64,000 nucleotides of DNA from Cherax quadricarinatus (lineage: Eukaryota; Arthropoda; Malacostraca; Decapoda; Parastacidae). The translations under genes and the position numbers were made by a program. Positions within the stretch are counted from its first letter, which is position 1; every line of letters starts with the position of its first letter. This document shows, piece by piece, positions 43,647-53,547 of this stretch. Location of the stretch: the NCBI RefSeq assembly GCF_038502225.1, contig NC_091346.1:11272420-11336419 (forward strand), read 5' to 3'. The notes under the pieces are model-generated. The model was not told the DNA's origin, did not search any database, and saw nothing but the letters and a program-made list of their open reading frames with translations.

Positions 43647-44503
43647 AACAATCTTCTACATGACTTTCCATACTATACATTAGTTGTCTTCCATACCTCC
43701 GGTAATCTCCTTGTTTCGATAGATGTGTTGAATATTGTTGTTAGGGATACACATAGTGCCTCTGCTCCCTCTCTCAGGGCCCTGGAGTTCACCTGGAGAG
43801 AGTTCCGGGGGTCAACGCCCTCGCGGCCCGGTCTGTGACCAGGCCTCATGGTGGATCAGGGCCTGATCAACCAGGCTGTTACTGCTGGCTGCTCGCAATC
43901 CAACGTACGAACCATAGCCCGGCTGGTCAGGTACCGACTTTAGGTGTTTGTCCAGTGCCTGCTTGAAGACACCCAGGGGTCTATTGGTAGTACCCCTAAT
44001 GTATACTGGAAGGCAGTTGAATAGTCTTGGCCGCTGACACTTATTGTGTTGTCTCTTAACGTGTTAGTGACACCCCTGCTTTTCATTAAAGGGATGTTGC
44101 ATCGTCTGCTGAGTCTACTGCTTTCGTAGTGAGTGATTTTCGTGTGCAAGTTTGGTACTAGTCCCTCTGGGATTTTCCAGGTGTATATAATCATGTATCT
44201 CTCCCGCATGCGTTCCAGAAAATACAGGTTTAGGAACCTCAAGCGCTCCCAGTAATTGAGGTGTTTTATCTCCGTTATGCGCGCCATGAAGGTTCTCTGT
44301 ACATTTTCTAGGTCAGCAATTTCACCTGCCTTGAAAGGTGCTGTTAGAGTGCAGCAATATTTCAGTCTAGATAGAACATGCGACCTGAAGAGTGTCATCA
44401 TGGGCTTGGCATCCCTAGTTTTGAAGGTTCTCATTATCCATCCTGTCATTTTTCTAGCAGATGCCATTGATACAATGTTATGGTCCTTGAAGGTGAGATC
44501 ATC

Positions 44504-45499
44504 CTACATGATCACTCCTAGGTCTTTGACGTTAGTTTTTCGCTCTATTGTGTAACAGGAATTTGTTTTATGCTCCGATGAAGTTTTAATTTCCTCATGT
44601 TTACCATATCGGAGTAATTGAAATTTCTCATCGTTGAACTTTATGCTGTTTTCTGCAGCCCACTGAAAGATTTGGTTGATGTCTGCCTGGAGCCTTGCAG
44701 CGTTTGCAATGGAAGACACTGTCATGCAGACTCGGGTGTCATCTGCAAAGGAAGACACGGTGCTGTGGTTTACATCCATGTCTGTGTCAGATTTGAGGAC
44801 GAGGAACAAGACGGGAGCGAGTACTGTGCCTTGTGGAACAGAGCTTTTCACCGTAGCTGCGTCAGACTTTACTCTCTTGACTACCACTCTTTGTGTTCTA
44901 TTTGTCAGGAAATTATAGATCCATCTACCAACTTTTCCTGTTATTCCTTGAGCACGCATTTTATGTGCCATTACGCCATGGTCACACTTGTCGAAGGCTT
45001 TTGCAAAGTCTGTATATATTATATCTGCATTCTTTTTGTCTTCTAGTGCATCTAGGACCTTGTCATAGTGATCCAGTAGTTGGGACAGACAGGGGCGAAC
45101 TGCTCTAAACCCATGTTGCCCTGGGTTGTGTATTTGATGGGTATTTAGATGGGTGGCGATCTTGCTTCTTAGGACCCTTTCAAAGATTTTTATGATATCT
45201 GATGTTAGCGTTATCGGTCTGTAGTTCTTTGCTATTGCTTTACTGCCCCCTTTGTGGAGTGGGGCTATGTCTGTTGTTTTTAGTAACTGTAGGAAGACCC
45301 CAGTGTCCATGCTCCCTCTCCATAGAATGTTAAAAGCACGTGATAGGGGCTTCTTGCGGTTCTTGATGAACACAGAGTTCCACGAGACTGGCCCTGGGGC
45401 AGAGTGTATGGGCATGTCATTTATCGCCTGTTCGAAGCCATTTGGCGTCAGGATAACGTCAAACAATCTTGTGTTTACAAAATTCTGTGACTCTTTCAC
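44504..45499 (-). pseudogene. LINE B reverse transcriptase
   Basis: 331 open codons covering fingers and palm with both aspartate boxes (YTDFAKAFD, FADDTRV). It stops inside KDLGVIM; the C-terminal region continues in another frame at 44467-43940 (YWERLRFLNLYFLERMRERY). Confidence 0.88.
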
Positions 45500-45650
45500 A
45501 AAAAATTAATTTAGATCTTCGACTCTCAGTCTAGTTAGCGGCTTGCTAAAAACTGAATCATACTGGGACTTGAGAAGCTCATTCATTTCTTTGCTGTCAT
45601 CTGTGTAGGACCCATCTTGTTTAAGTAGGGGCCCAATTCTGGATCCCAAT

Positions 45651-45976
45651 TCTTCGCTTGCCTAACCCTTGGGCACGACCTACTTCCACATTGGACAAAT
45701 GTGACTCCACCTACCACTGCTGCACCTTTCCTGCCTACGGTATATAAGCCACTTCTCCGCTCGTATGCTGTATTCTATTCAAGTTTGATGGACTGACCAC
45801 ATCGACTCAAGATTGAGGGACTGATTACCTCATTCTCCTCCTGTTCTTCACGATTCTCCTTTGCATGGACTGATGAAGCCACTGCGTGGCGAAACGTTTC
45901 CACAATAAACATACCCAAGAGTTGCACATGTCTCTAATTTATCAACATGACGGTTCTCTGAACCATTCATCTACAA
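45651..45976 (+). mobile_element. Hammerhead-bearing repeat, truncated, in LINE B
   Basis: Matches the plus-strand unit at 21340-21663: CACGACCTACTTCCAC, GTGACTCCACCTACC, TGCTGCACC, TATAAGCC, then the core and ATTTATCAACATG...CCATTCATCTACAAC. LINE B is collinear on both sides (compare 52530-52480), with CTGGAT repeated at the junctions. Confidence 0.75.
45860..45915 (+). ncRNA. Hammerhead-ribozyme-like core, copy 6
   Basis: CTGATGA, stem II GCCAC / GTGGC with loop TGC (one substitution confined to the loop compared with the other copies), GAAAC. Stem I pairing is weaker here. Confidence 0.45.
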
Positions 45977-47531
45977 CACTGGATGCTGTTCTCGAGTTTT
46001 ATTTGGCATAAGTAAAGGAATACTTTGGGTTTCTTTCGATTTCATTTATGGAGAGATGTTATCCAGCCTCATCGCCTTTGAGGTATCTAGCTCACTCAGC
46101 AGCCTCTTCACTTCTTCTTCGGTTGTGTTTACTGTATCCAACACTTGGATGTGTACCCCACCTCTCCGTCTTTCTGGAGTCCCTTCTGTCTTCTCTGTGA
46201 ACACTTCCTTGAATCTCATGTTGAGTTCCTCACATACTTCGCAGTCGTTTCTTGTTGTCTCTCCTCTTTCCTTCCTTAGCCTGTTTACCTGGTCCTTGAC
46301 TGTTGTTTTCTTCTTGATGTGGCTGTATAACAGCTTCGGGTCAGATATGGCTTTCGCTGCTATGTCGTTTTCATATTGTCGTTGGGCCTCCCTTCTTACC
46401 TGTGCATATTCATTTCTAGCTCTACGACTGCTCTCCTTATTCTCTTGGGTCCTTTGCCTTATATACTTCCTCGTTTCCCTAGAACACTTGGTTTTTGCCT
46501 CCCTGCACCTTTGGGTGAACCATGGGCTCATCCTTGCTTTTTCATTATTCATGTTACTCTTGGGTACAAACCTCTCCTCAGCTTCCTTTCATATTGTTGT
46601 TTCATATTCCATCATCTCGTTTACTGGCTTCCCTGCCAGTTCTCTGTCCCATTGAACCCCGTTCAGGAAGTTCCTCATTCCCGCATAGTCCACTTTCTTG
46701 TAATTTGGCTTCATTCGCCCGGCCCTTCCTGTTTTCCCCTCCACTTGTAACTTTACTGTGTATTCGAAGCTTAAAACCACATGATCGCTGGCCCCAAGGG
46801 GTCTTTCGTATGTGATGTTCTCAATATCTGCACTACTCAAAGTGAATACTAGGTCCAGTCGCACTGGTTCATGCTCTCCTCTCTCTCTGGTAGTGTCCCT
46901 TACGTGTTGGTATATGAAGTTTTCTAGTACCACCTCCATCATCTTAGCCCTCCATGTATCTTGTCCCCCATGTGGCTCCAAGTTCTCTCAATCGATTTCC
47001 TTGTGGTTAAAGTCACCCATGATCAGTAGCTTCACCCTGCATGCATGAGCCCTCCTGGCCACTGCAGCCAGTGTGTCAACCATCACTCTATTGCTCTCAT
47101 AATCCTCTTGCCTTGGCCTCCTGCTGTTCTGTGGTGGGTTATACATCACTGCAATTACCACCTTGGGACCTCTAGACTGAAGCATTCATACTATGCAATC
47201 TCTTGCTTCTCCACTGTCTCCTCTCTCCAGCTCATCAAAATTCCATCAGTTTTTGATCAGCAGTGCCACTCCTCCACCCCCCTGTTCCCTCTGTCTTTCC
47301 TCAGGATCTGATATCCTGTTGGAAAGATGGCATCTGTTATCATACCTGTGAGCTTGGTTTCTGTGGGAGCTATGATGTCAGGTGATGCCTCTTTGACTCT
47401 TCCTGCCACTCCTCCCACTTATTTGTTATTCCATCAGTGTTTGTGTACCATACCTTCAGTTTCCTCTCCAACACTGTGTTTTGGGGGTCTATGAGGGTGG
47501 GGAACCTGCAGTTTACTGTGGGATTCTATAC

Positions 47532-47720
47532 CTGGAGTTTACCTGGAGAGAGTTTCGGGGGTCAACGCCCCCGCGGCCCGGTCTGTGACCAGGCCTCCTG
47601 TGATTTCAACCAGGCTGTTGGGGCTCTATGAGGAACTGACTTTGGGCTTGTCCAACTTGAAGACTGCATGTGTGCTGGGAGGCAGTTGTACTGTGGTGCT
47701 AGTGACACCCCTGCTTTTCT
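47532..47720 (-). mobile_element. LINE B 3' tail inserted in LINE A copy 7
   Basis: CTGGAGTTTACCTGGAGAGA, GTCAACGCCCCCGCGGCCCG and GTCTGTGACCAGGCCTCC match the LINE B 3' end at 43784-43900. TTCTAT occurs at both junctions and may be the target duplication. Confidence 0.7.
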
Positions 47721-48884
47721 ATAACTTAGTGTTCTATGGGAGCTGTGAGTATGGATTGTAGTTTGTGTTGGGATAGTGTGATTGGTTCTGGGGTTCTGGG
47801 AATGGTTCTGTGTGTGCTTGCTCTTGTTGCTCTGCCCTGCCGTGGTTGACCTCTGCTGATTCTGTCCTTGTCTCCCTTCCTAGCTCCTTTCTCTTTTGTG
47901 TTCTCTCCCTCAGCTTCTGTCATTCTGTTTGTGTTCTGTCTCTGTTGAGGAATACCCTCTTGTATTCTGCTGAGTACTTCAACCATGGTTTTTCTTGGAG
48001 GATCCTGTTCCACACTGTTTCTGTCCTGAAAATCAGCTTGATCGGTCGGTTTCTCCCCTTCAAGTACCCCCCTATTCTCTGAAAAGTTACAGTCTCGTCC
48101 ATGTCCTCTTCACCTACTTCTGTCATGATGCTCTCAATCTCCTTCCTTTCTGCCTGCCGTCTTTCAGTGCACGTCCTTTCCTCGCTCTCCTGAAGCCCAT
48201 GAATGAACACTGAATTTGTCCTTTCATCCTATCATTGCCTTTCCCTCTGTGACTCTAGCTCCTGTCTGTACATGGCCATTTTCTCCCCTTTTTTTCCATT
48301 GGCTCTTGGTAGCATGGTCGTGCCTCTGCAATTGACCTATCACCCTCTTCATCTGCACTCAGCTGCTCTTCCCTTTTACTCCTTGGCCCTGCTTGGCAGG
48401 CTGATATGACCCTAGCATAATTTATATCTCCTTTCTTGTTCAGCCTCCCAGCTTCATATGCTGTATCTTCTCTGATCAATACCCCTGTAATTCGCTTCAG
48501 CCAGTTTACCTCGTCTTCTAGGACCCTTATCCTGGCTACTGCAGTTTCGACTTGTGACTCCCAATTCTTCTTCTCCTCCTCCAAACTCTTTTCCAATTTC
48601 ACAGAAAGCTCTGTTTCCATTTTTGCAGCAAGCTCTCCTAGTTTTCTCTTCCACTCTTATTCCATCCTTTTGCACTGCTCCTCCATCTACTCCTCCCTAC
48701 CAGAACCATTCTCCTCTGATCCCTGGTTCCTTTGAGTCCCCACCATTTTTTTTACGGGCAAGAAAGGAGAGAGGAAAGGGTGAGAGAAAGAGAGAGAAGG
48801 AAGGGAAAGGTAGATCATTGATCCACATGGATAAATTGTCATTTTTGTGAAAATTGGTGTCCCGCCCCTTGTGCAGATATCCAA

Positions 48885-51374
48885 GAACTATCTACAAGCA
48901 GTATTAAATCAGGGAAGTGCCACGGTAGTCAGTAAATGTGGCGCTGATAGTGCTGTCCTGGGAGACAGTAATGGTGAGGATGGAGGTGCTGTCCTGGGAG
49001 ACAGTAACGGTGAGGATGGAGGTGCTGTCCTGGGAGACAGTAATGGTGAGGATGGAGGTGCTGTCCTGGGAGACAGTAACGGTGAGGATGGAGGTGCTGT
49101 CCTGGGAGACAGTAATGGTGAGGATGGAGGTGCTGTCCTGGGAGACAGTAACGGTGAGGATGGAGGTGCTGTCCTGGGAGACAGTAATGGTGAGGATGGA
49201 GGTGCTGTCCTGGGAGACAGTAACGGTGAGGATGGAGGTGCTGTCCTGGGAGACAGTAATGGTGAGGATGGAGGTGCTGTCCTGGGAGACAGTAACGGTG
49301 AGGATGGAGGTGCTGTCCTGGGAGACAGTAATGGTGAAGATGAAGGTGCTGTCCTGGGAGACAGTAATGGTGAGGATGGAGGTGCTGTCCTGGAAGACAG
49401 TAATGGTGAGGATGGAGGTGCTGTCCTGGGAGACAGTAATGGTGAGGACGGAGGTGCTGTCCTGGGAGACAGTAATGGTGAGGATGGAGGTGCTGTCCTG
49501 GGAGACAGTAATGGTGAGGATGGAGGTGCTATCCTGGGAGACAGTAATGGTGAGGATGAAGGTGCTGTCCTGGGAGACAGTAATGGTGAGGATGGAGGTG
49601 CTATCCTGGGAGACAGTAATGGTGAGGATGGAGGTGTTGTCCTGGGAGACAGAAATGGTGAGGATGGAGGTGCTGTCCTGGGAGACAGTAATGGTGAGGA
49701 TAGAGGTGCTGTTCTGGGAGACAGAAATGGTGAGGATGGAGGTGCTGTCCTGAGAGACAGTAATGGTGAGGATAGAGGTGCTGTTCTGGGAGACAGAAAT
49801 GGTGAGGATGGAGGTGCTGTCCTGGGAAACAGTAATGGTGAGGATGGAGGTGCTGTCCTGGGAGACAGAAATGGTGAGGATGGAGGTGCTGTCCTGGGAA
49901 ACAGTAATGGTGAGGATGGAGGTGCTGTCCTGGGAAACAGTAATGGTGAAGATGCAGGTGCTGTCCTGGGAGACAGTAATGTTGAGGATGAAGGTGCTGT
50001 CCTGGGAGACATAAATGGTGAGGATGGAGGTGCTGTCCTGGGAGACAGTAATGGTGAGGATGGAGGTGCTGTCCTGGGAAACAGTAATGGTGAGGATGGA
50101 GGTGCTGTCCTGGGAGACAGAAATGGTGAGGATGGAGGTGCTGTCCTGGGAGACAGTAATGGTGAGGATGGAGGTGCTGTCCTGGGAGACAGAAATGGTG
50201 AGGATGGAGGTGCTGTCCTGGGAGACAGTAATGGTGAGGATGGAGGTGCTGTCCTGGGAGACAGAAATGGTGAGGATGGAGGTGCTGTCCTGGGAAATAG
50301 TAATGGTGAGGATGGAGGTGCTGTCCTGGGAGACAGTAATGGTGAGGATGGAGGTGCTGTCCTGGGAGACAGAAATGGTGAGGATGGAGGTGCTGTCCTG
50401 GGAAATAGTAATGGTGAGGATGGAGGTGCTGTCCTGGGAGACAGAAATGGTGAGGATGGAGGTGCTGTCCTGGGAGACAGAAATGGTGAGGATGGAGGTG
50501 CTGTCCTGGGAGACAGTAATGGTGAGGATGGAGGTGCTGTCCTGGGAGACAGTAATGGTGAGGATGGAGGTGCTGTCCTGGGAGACAGTAATGGTGAGGA
50601 TGGAGGTGCTGTCCAGGTAGTCAGTAAATGTACGCATGAGGGAATGCAAATAAATGACCTCGAGGGAGACAGGAGCTGTAGTGGGGAAACAAGTGTAGTA
50701 AAAGACAAGATAAAACCAATATTACAAACTAGTAATACCACAGGAGATAGCAAACAAGGGGACTCCACTAGTAATAGTGAGGATATATTACCAGAAACAA
50801 CTGGTGAGAGCTCCATTGTTAGTACAGTGTGGATAGGAATGAGACAGGTGAACATGCACCAACAGGGAATACAGTCACAAAAACCCAAGGCAAACGGAAA
50901 CCAAGCCTGTGCACATACTATGCACTTGGTATCTGCAGGCATGGGAAATCTAGAAAAGCAGATGGGACGTGCAACTTTGACCATCCTAGAAAATGCCGCG
51001 CCCATATGATAACAGGAAAATGCAAACTCACTTCCTGTAAGCATTTTCACCCTGAAATGTGTCCCTCTTCAGTACAGGAAAGACTGTGCTGTAACTTAAA
51101 TTGCCAGGCACACCATCTGAAGGGGACAAAAAGATACAAAACATCCAAGCCATGGGAAAACCGGGGTAGCCACAGCCACTCAAGAGGGAGAGGTTTTTTA
51201 GTGCCAAGAAGGAAAAAAAAAACTGGCAGGAAATGGCGGAAATCGTACGCCAAATCCAGTCATTCCTGGAGTGGAACCACAGTCGATTGCCTCCACTCCA
51301 AACCAACAGATACAGATACTAGTACAGGAAAAAAAGTCCCCCCCCCAGTACCACCAATACCACCAGTCCGATGA
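48885..51374 (+). pseudogene. LINE B ORF1: acidic 12-residue repeats and CCCH zinc fingers
   Basis: The frame is open from 48847 to 51009. It encodes a short lead, 46 copies of a GAVLGDSNGEDG-type unit (about 550 residues), then a Ser/Thr/Asp-rich spacer. One indel near 50830 moves the frame, after which 50829-51374 encodes LCTYYALGICRHGKSRKADG, CNFDHPRKC, CKLTSCKHFHPEMC and CCNLNCQAHH, a set of CCCH/CCHC-like fingers, a basic region and a Pro-rich end (PPPVPPIPPVR). CCCH fingers suggest RNA binding. The first start codon is not certain, because 48847 lies in the junction with the neighbouring element. Confidence 0.75.
48952..50607 (+). repeat. 36-bp minisatellite, 46 copies, inside LINE B ORF1
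   Basis: From the first GCTGTCC (48952) to the last (50608) is 1656 bp, exactly 46 x 36, so no net length change. The unit is GGTGCTGTCCTGGGAGACAG followed by TAATGGTGAGGATGGA. The first ten or so units alternate AAT/AAC at the Asn codon; later units carry AGA (S to R) or AAC (D to N) variants. GGTAGTCAGTAAATGT flanks the array on both sides. Confidence 0.97.
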
Positions 51375-53246
51375 CATTCTTCTTTGCAAATATACAGGGT
51401 CTAAAGCCAACAACGAACAGCAAAATACCTTTCATCCGTGGACTGCTTGCAGAGGCAAATGCAATATTTGCGGCTTTCACAGAGACCCACATAAAGGATC
51501 ACTTGGACAACGAAATATGGATCCCAGGTTACAATCTATACAGATGTGACAGAGTGAACAGGCAAAAAGGGGGGGGGGTTGACCTGTATGTCGCAGAGTC
51601 ACTTGTTTGCACAGAACTGTTTAATGCCTCAAATGATGTAGTGGAAGGATTAGCAGTAAAGATCGAGAACCAAAACCTAGTCATTGTGGTAGTCTACAAG
51701 CCTCCAGATGCAACGTCTCAGCAATTCTAGGAACAGCTGTCAAAAATTGACCACTGTCTGGAATATCTGTCAGCTTCTTCCCCAAACATCTTGCTCCTGG
51801 GAGATTTCAACTTAAGGCACCTAAAATGGAGGAATATAGCAAATAATGTTGTTGCAGTAATAACACCAGGAGGCAGCTCTGACGAGAACACACACACACG
51901 AGCTTTTAAATCTCTGCACAAAATTCAATTTAAACCAGCAAATAAAAGAACCTACTAGACTGGAGAATACACTAGACCTTATCTTCACTAACAATGATGA
52001 TCTGATACGAAACGTCACCATATCAAAAACAATATACTCAGATCACAACATAATCGATGTTCAGACATGTATGCGCGGAGCCCCAGACCGACAAAATGAT
52101 ATTAGTCACGAGGGAGCCTTCACCAAATTCAACTTCAATAACAAGAACATAAAGTGGGACCAAGTAAATCAAGTCCTAAACGATATAAGCTGGGAAGATA
52201 GACTAAGCAACACAGACCCCAACATATGCCTAGAACAGATTAACTCTCGGTGGCACTCGATGTATGCTCAAGGAGCATATAGAAAAAGAAAGAAACAGGC
52301 GCTCCCTTTACAGGCGACGGAAAAGAATAACAGAGCGGCTAAAAGAGGCCAATATATCTGAAATGCGTAGGGAGTCACTGGTCAGAGAAATAGCAAACAT
52401 GGAACTTAAGCTAAAGGAATCTTATAGGAGTCAGGAATCGCGGGAAGAACTAAAAGCCATAAATGAAATCGAAAGAAACCCAAAGTATTTCTTTTCTTAT
52501 GCCAAATCGAAGTCGAGAACAACGCCCAGTATTGGGTCCCTACTTAAACAAGATGGGTCCTACACAGATGACAGCAAGGAAATGAGTGAGCTACTCAAGT
52601 CCCAATATGACTCAGTTTTTAGCAAGCCGCTAACCAGACTGAGAGTCGAAGATGAAAATGAATTTTTTTATGAGAGAGCCACAGAATTTGGCTAACACAA
52701 GCCTATCTGATATTATCCTGACACCAGATGACTTCGAACAGGCGATAAATGACATGCCCATGCACTCTGCCCCAGGGCCAGACTCGTGGAACTCCGTGTT
52801 CATCAAGAACTGCAAGAAGCCCCTATCACGAGCTTGTACCATCCTATGGAGAGGGAGCATGGACACGGGGGTCGTCCCACAGTTACTAAAAACAACAGAC
52901 ATAGCCCCACTCCACAAAGGGGGCAGTAAAGCAATAGCAAAGAACTACAGACCGATAGCACTAACATCCCATATCATAAAAATCTTTGAAAGGGTCCTAA
53001 GAAGCAAGATCACCACCCATCTAGAAACCCATCAGTTACACAACCCAGGGCAACATGGGTTTAAAGCAGGTCACTCCTGTCTGCCTCAGCTACTGGATCA
53101 CTACGACAAGGCCCTAGATGCACTAGAAGACAAAAAGAATGCAGATATAATATATACAGACTTTGCAAAAGCCTTCGACAAGTGTGACCATGGCGTAATA
53201 GAGCACAAAATGCGTGCTAAAGGAATACCAGAGCGATCATACTACT
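51371..53246 (+). pseudogene. LINE B ORF2: endonuclease and partial reverse transcriptase
   Basis: Begins at ATG 51371, overlapping the ORF1 stop by four bases (ATGA). Endonuclease: MTFFFANIQGLKP, FAAFTETHIKD, KGGGVDLYV, LVIVVVYKPPD, then a stop at 51730, then LLLGDFNLRHLKW-type and TLDLIFTNNDDLI, SDHNIID in other frames. The linker with RNPKYFFSYAKSKSR lies near 52264-52695. RT: SAPGPDSWNSVFIK, DIAPLHKGGSKAIAKNYRPI, DIIYTDFAKAFDKCDHG. It ends where the SINE begins, before the FADD box. At least three stops or frameshifts. Confidence 0.87.
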
Positions 53247-53547
53247 GGCCCGGTGGCCTGGTGGCTAAAGCTCCCGCTTCACACACGGAGGGCCCGGGTT
53301 CGATTCCCGGCGGGTGGAAACATTTCGACACGTTTCCTTACACCTATTGTCCTGTTCACCTAGCAGCAAATAGGTACCTGGGTGTTAGTCGACTGGTGTG
53401 GGTCGCATCCTGGGGGACAAGATTAAGGACCCCAATGGAAATAAGTTAGACAGTCCTCGATGACGCACTGACTTTCTTGGGTTATCCTGGGTGGCTAACC
53501 CTCCGGGGTTAAAAATCCGAACGAAATCTTATCTTATCTTATCTTAC
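53247..53547 (+). mobile_element. tRNA-derived SINE, complete copy
   Basis: Starts GGCCCGGTGGCCTGGTGGC. Box A lies in TGGTGGCTAAAGC, box B GGGTTCGATTC at about 53297-53307, then a tRNA-unrelated body with GGAAATAAGTTAGACAGTCC and TGACTTTCTTGGGTTATCC. The end is an (ATCTT)n tail (53527-53547). It is the reference copy for the other SINE fragments in the window. Confidence 0.92.

Larger units (their letters stand above)
43784..46047 (-). mobile_element. LINE B copy in LINE A, split by a hammerhead-like repeat
   Basis: 3' end on the left (GTTCACCTGGAGAGAGTTCC, GGGGGTCAACGCC), RT C-terminus 44467-43940, RT 45499-44504, linker remnant to 45650 and again 45977-46047. RT motifs: DIAPLHKGGSKAIAKNYRPI, DIIYTDFAKAFDKCDHG, SSVPQGTVLAPVLF and VSSFADDTRV. 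It is truncated at its 5' end, with a stop between the two RT pieces and others near 44510. Confidence 0.85.
42541..48880 (-). mobile_element. LINE A copy 7: full-length, inverted, split by LINE B
   Basis: 3' end at 42541, RT to 43783, interrupted by LINE B (43784-46047), continuing 46048-48880 through linker, endonuclease, ORF1 and pyrimidine-rich leader. The break falls in the DNISPWVLREG region of the RT. ORF pieces on the minus strand: 43646-42993 ([34 protein letters not shown]), 46552-46046 (SPWFTQRCREAK), 46981-46589, 47185-46988 (LLIMGDFNHKEID) and 48675-47726 (ORF1). Many stops, so inactive. A short LINE B tail also interrupts it at 47532-47720. Confidence 0.85.
48885..53246 (+). mobile_element. 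LINE B copy with repeat-expanded ORF1
   Basis: ORF1 with an acidic repeat domain and CCCH fingers, then ORF2 with endonuclease and RT, cut at 53246 by a SINE before the SxVPQG box. The start within 48850-48950 is not defined; it abuts the 5' leader of the inverted LINE A copy. It contains frameshifts in both ORFs. Confidence 0.85.

Noticed and set aside
48904..51050. Long antisense ORFs (about 580 and 710 codons) rich in Ser/Pro/Thr
   Set aside because: They exist only because the 36-bp unit is a multiple of three and lacks stops in several frames; the sense frame joins LINE B ORF1.
50829..51374. CCCH zinc-finger host gene
   Set aside because: It is directly joined to an ORF2 endonuclease by an ATGA overlap, so it is LINE B ORF1.
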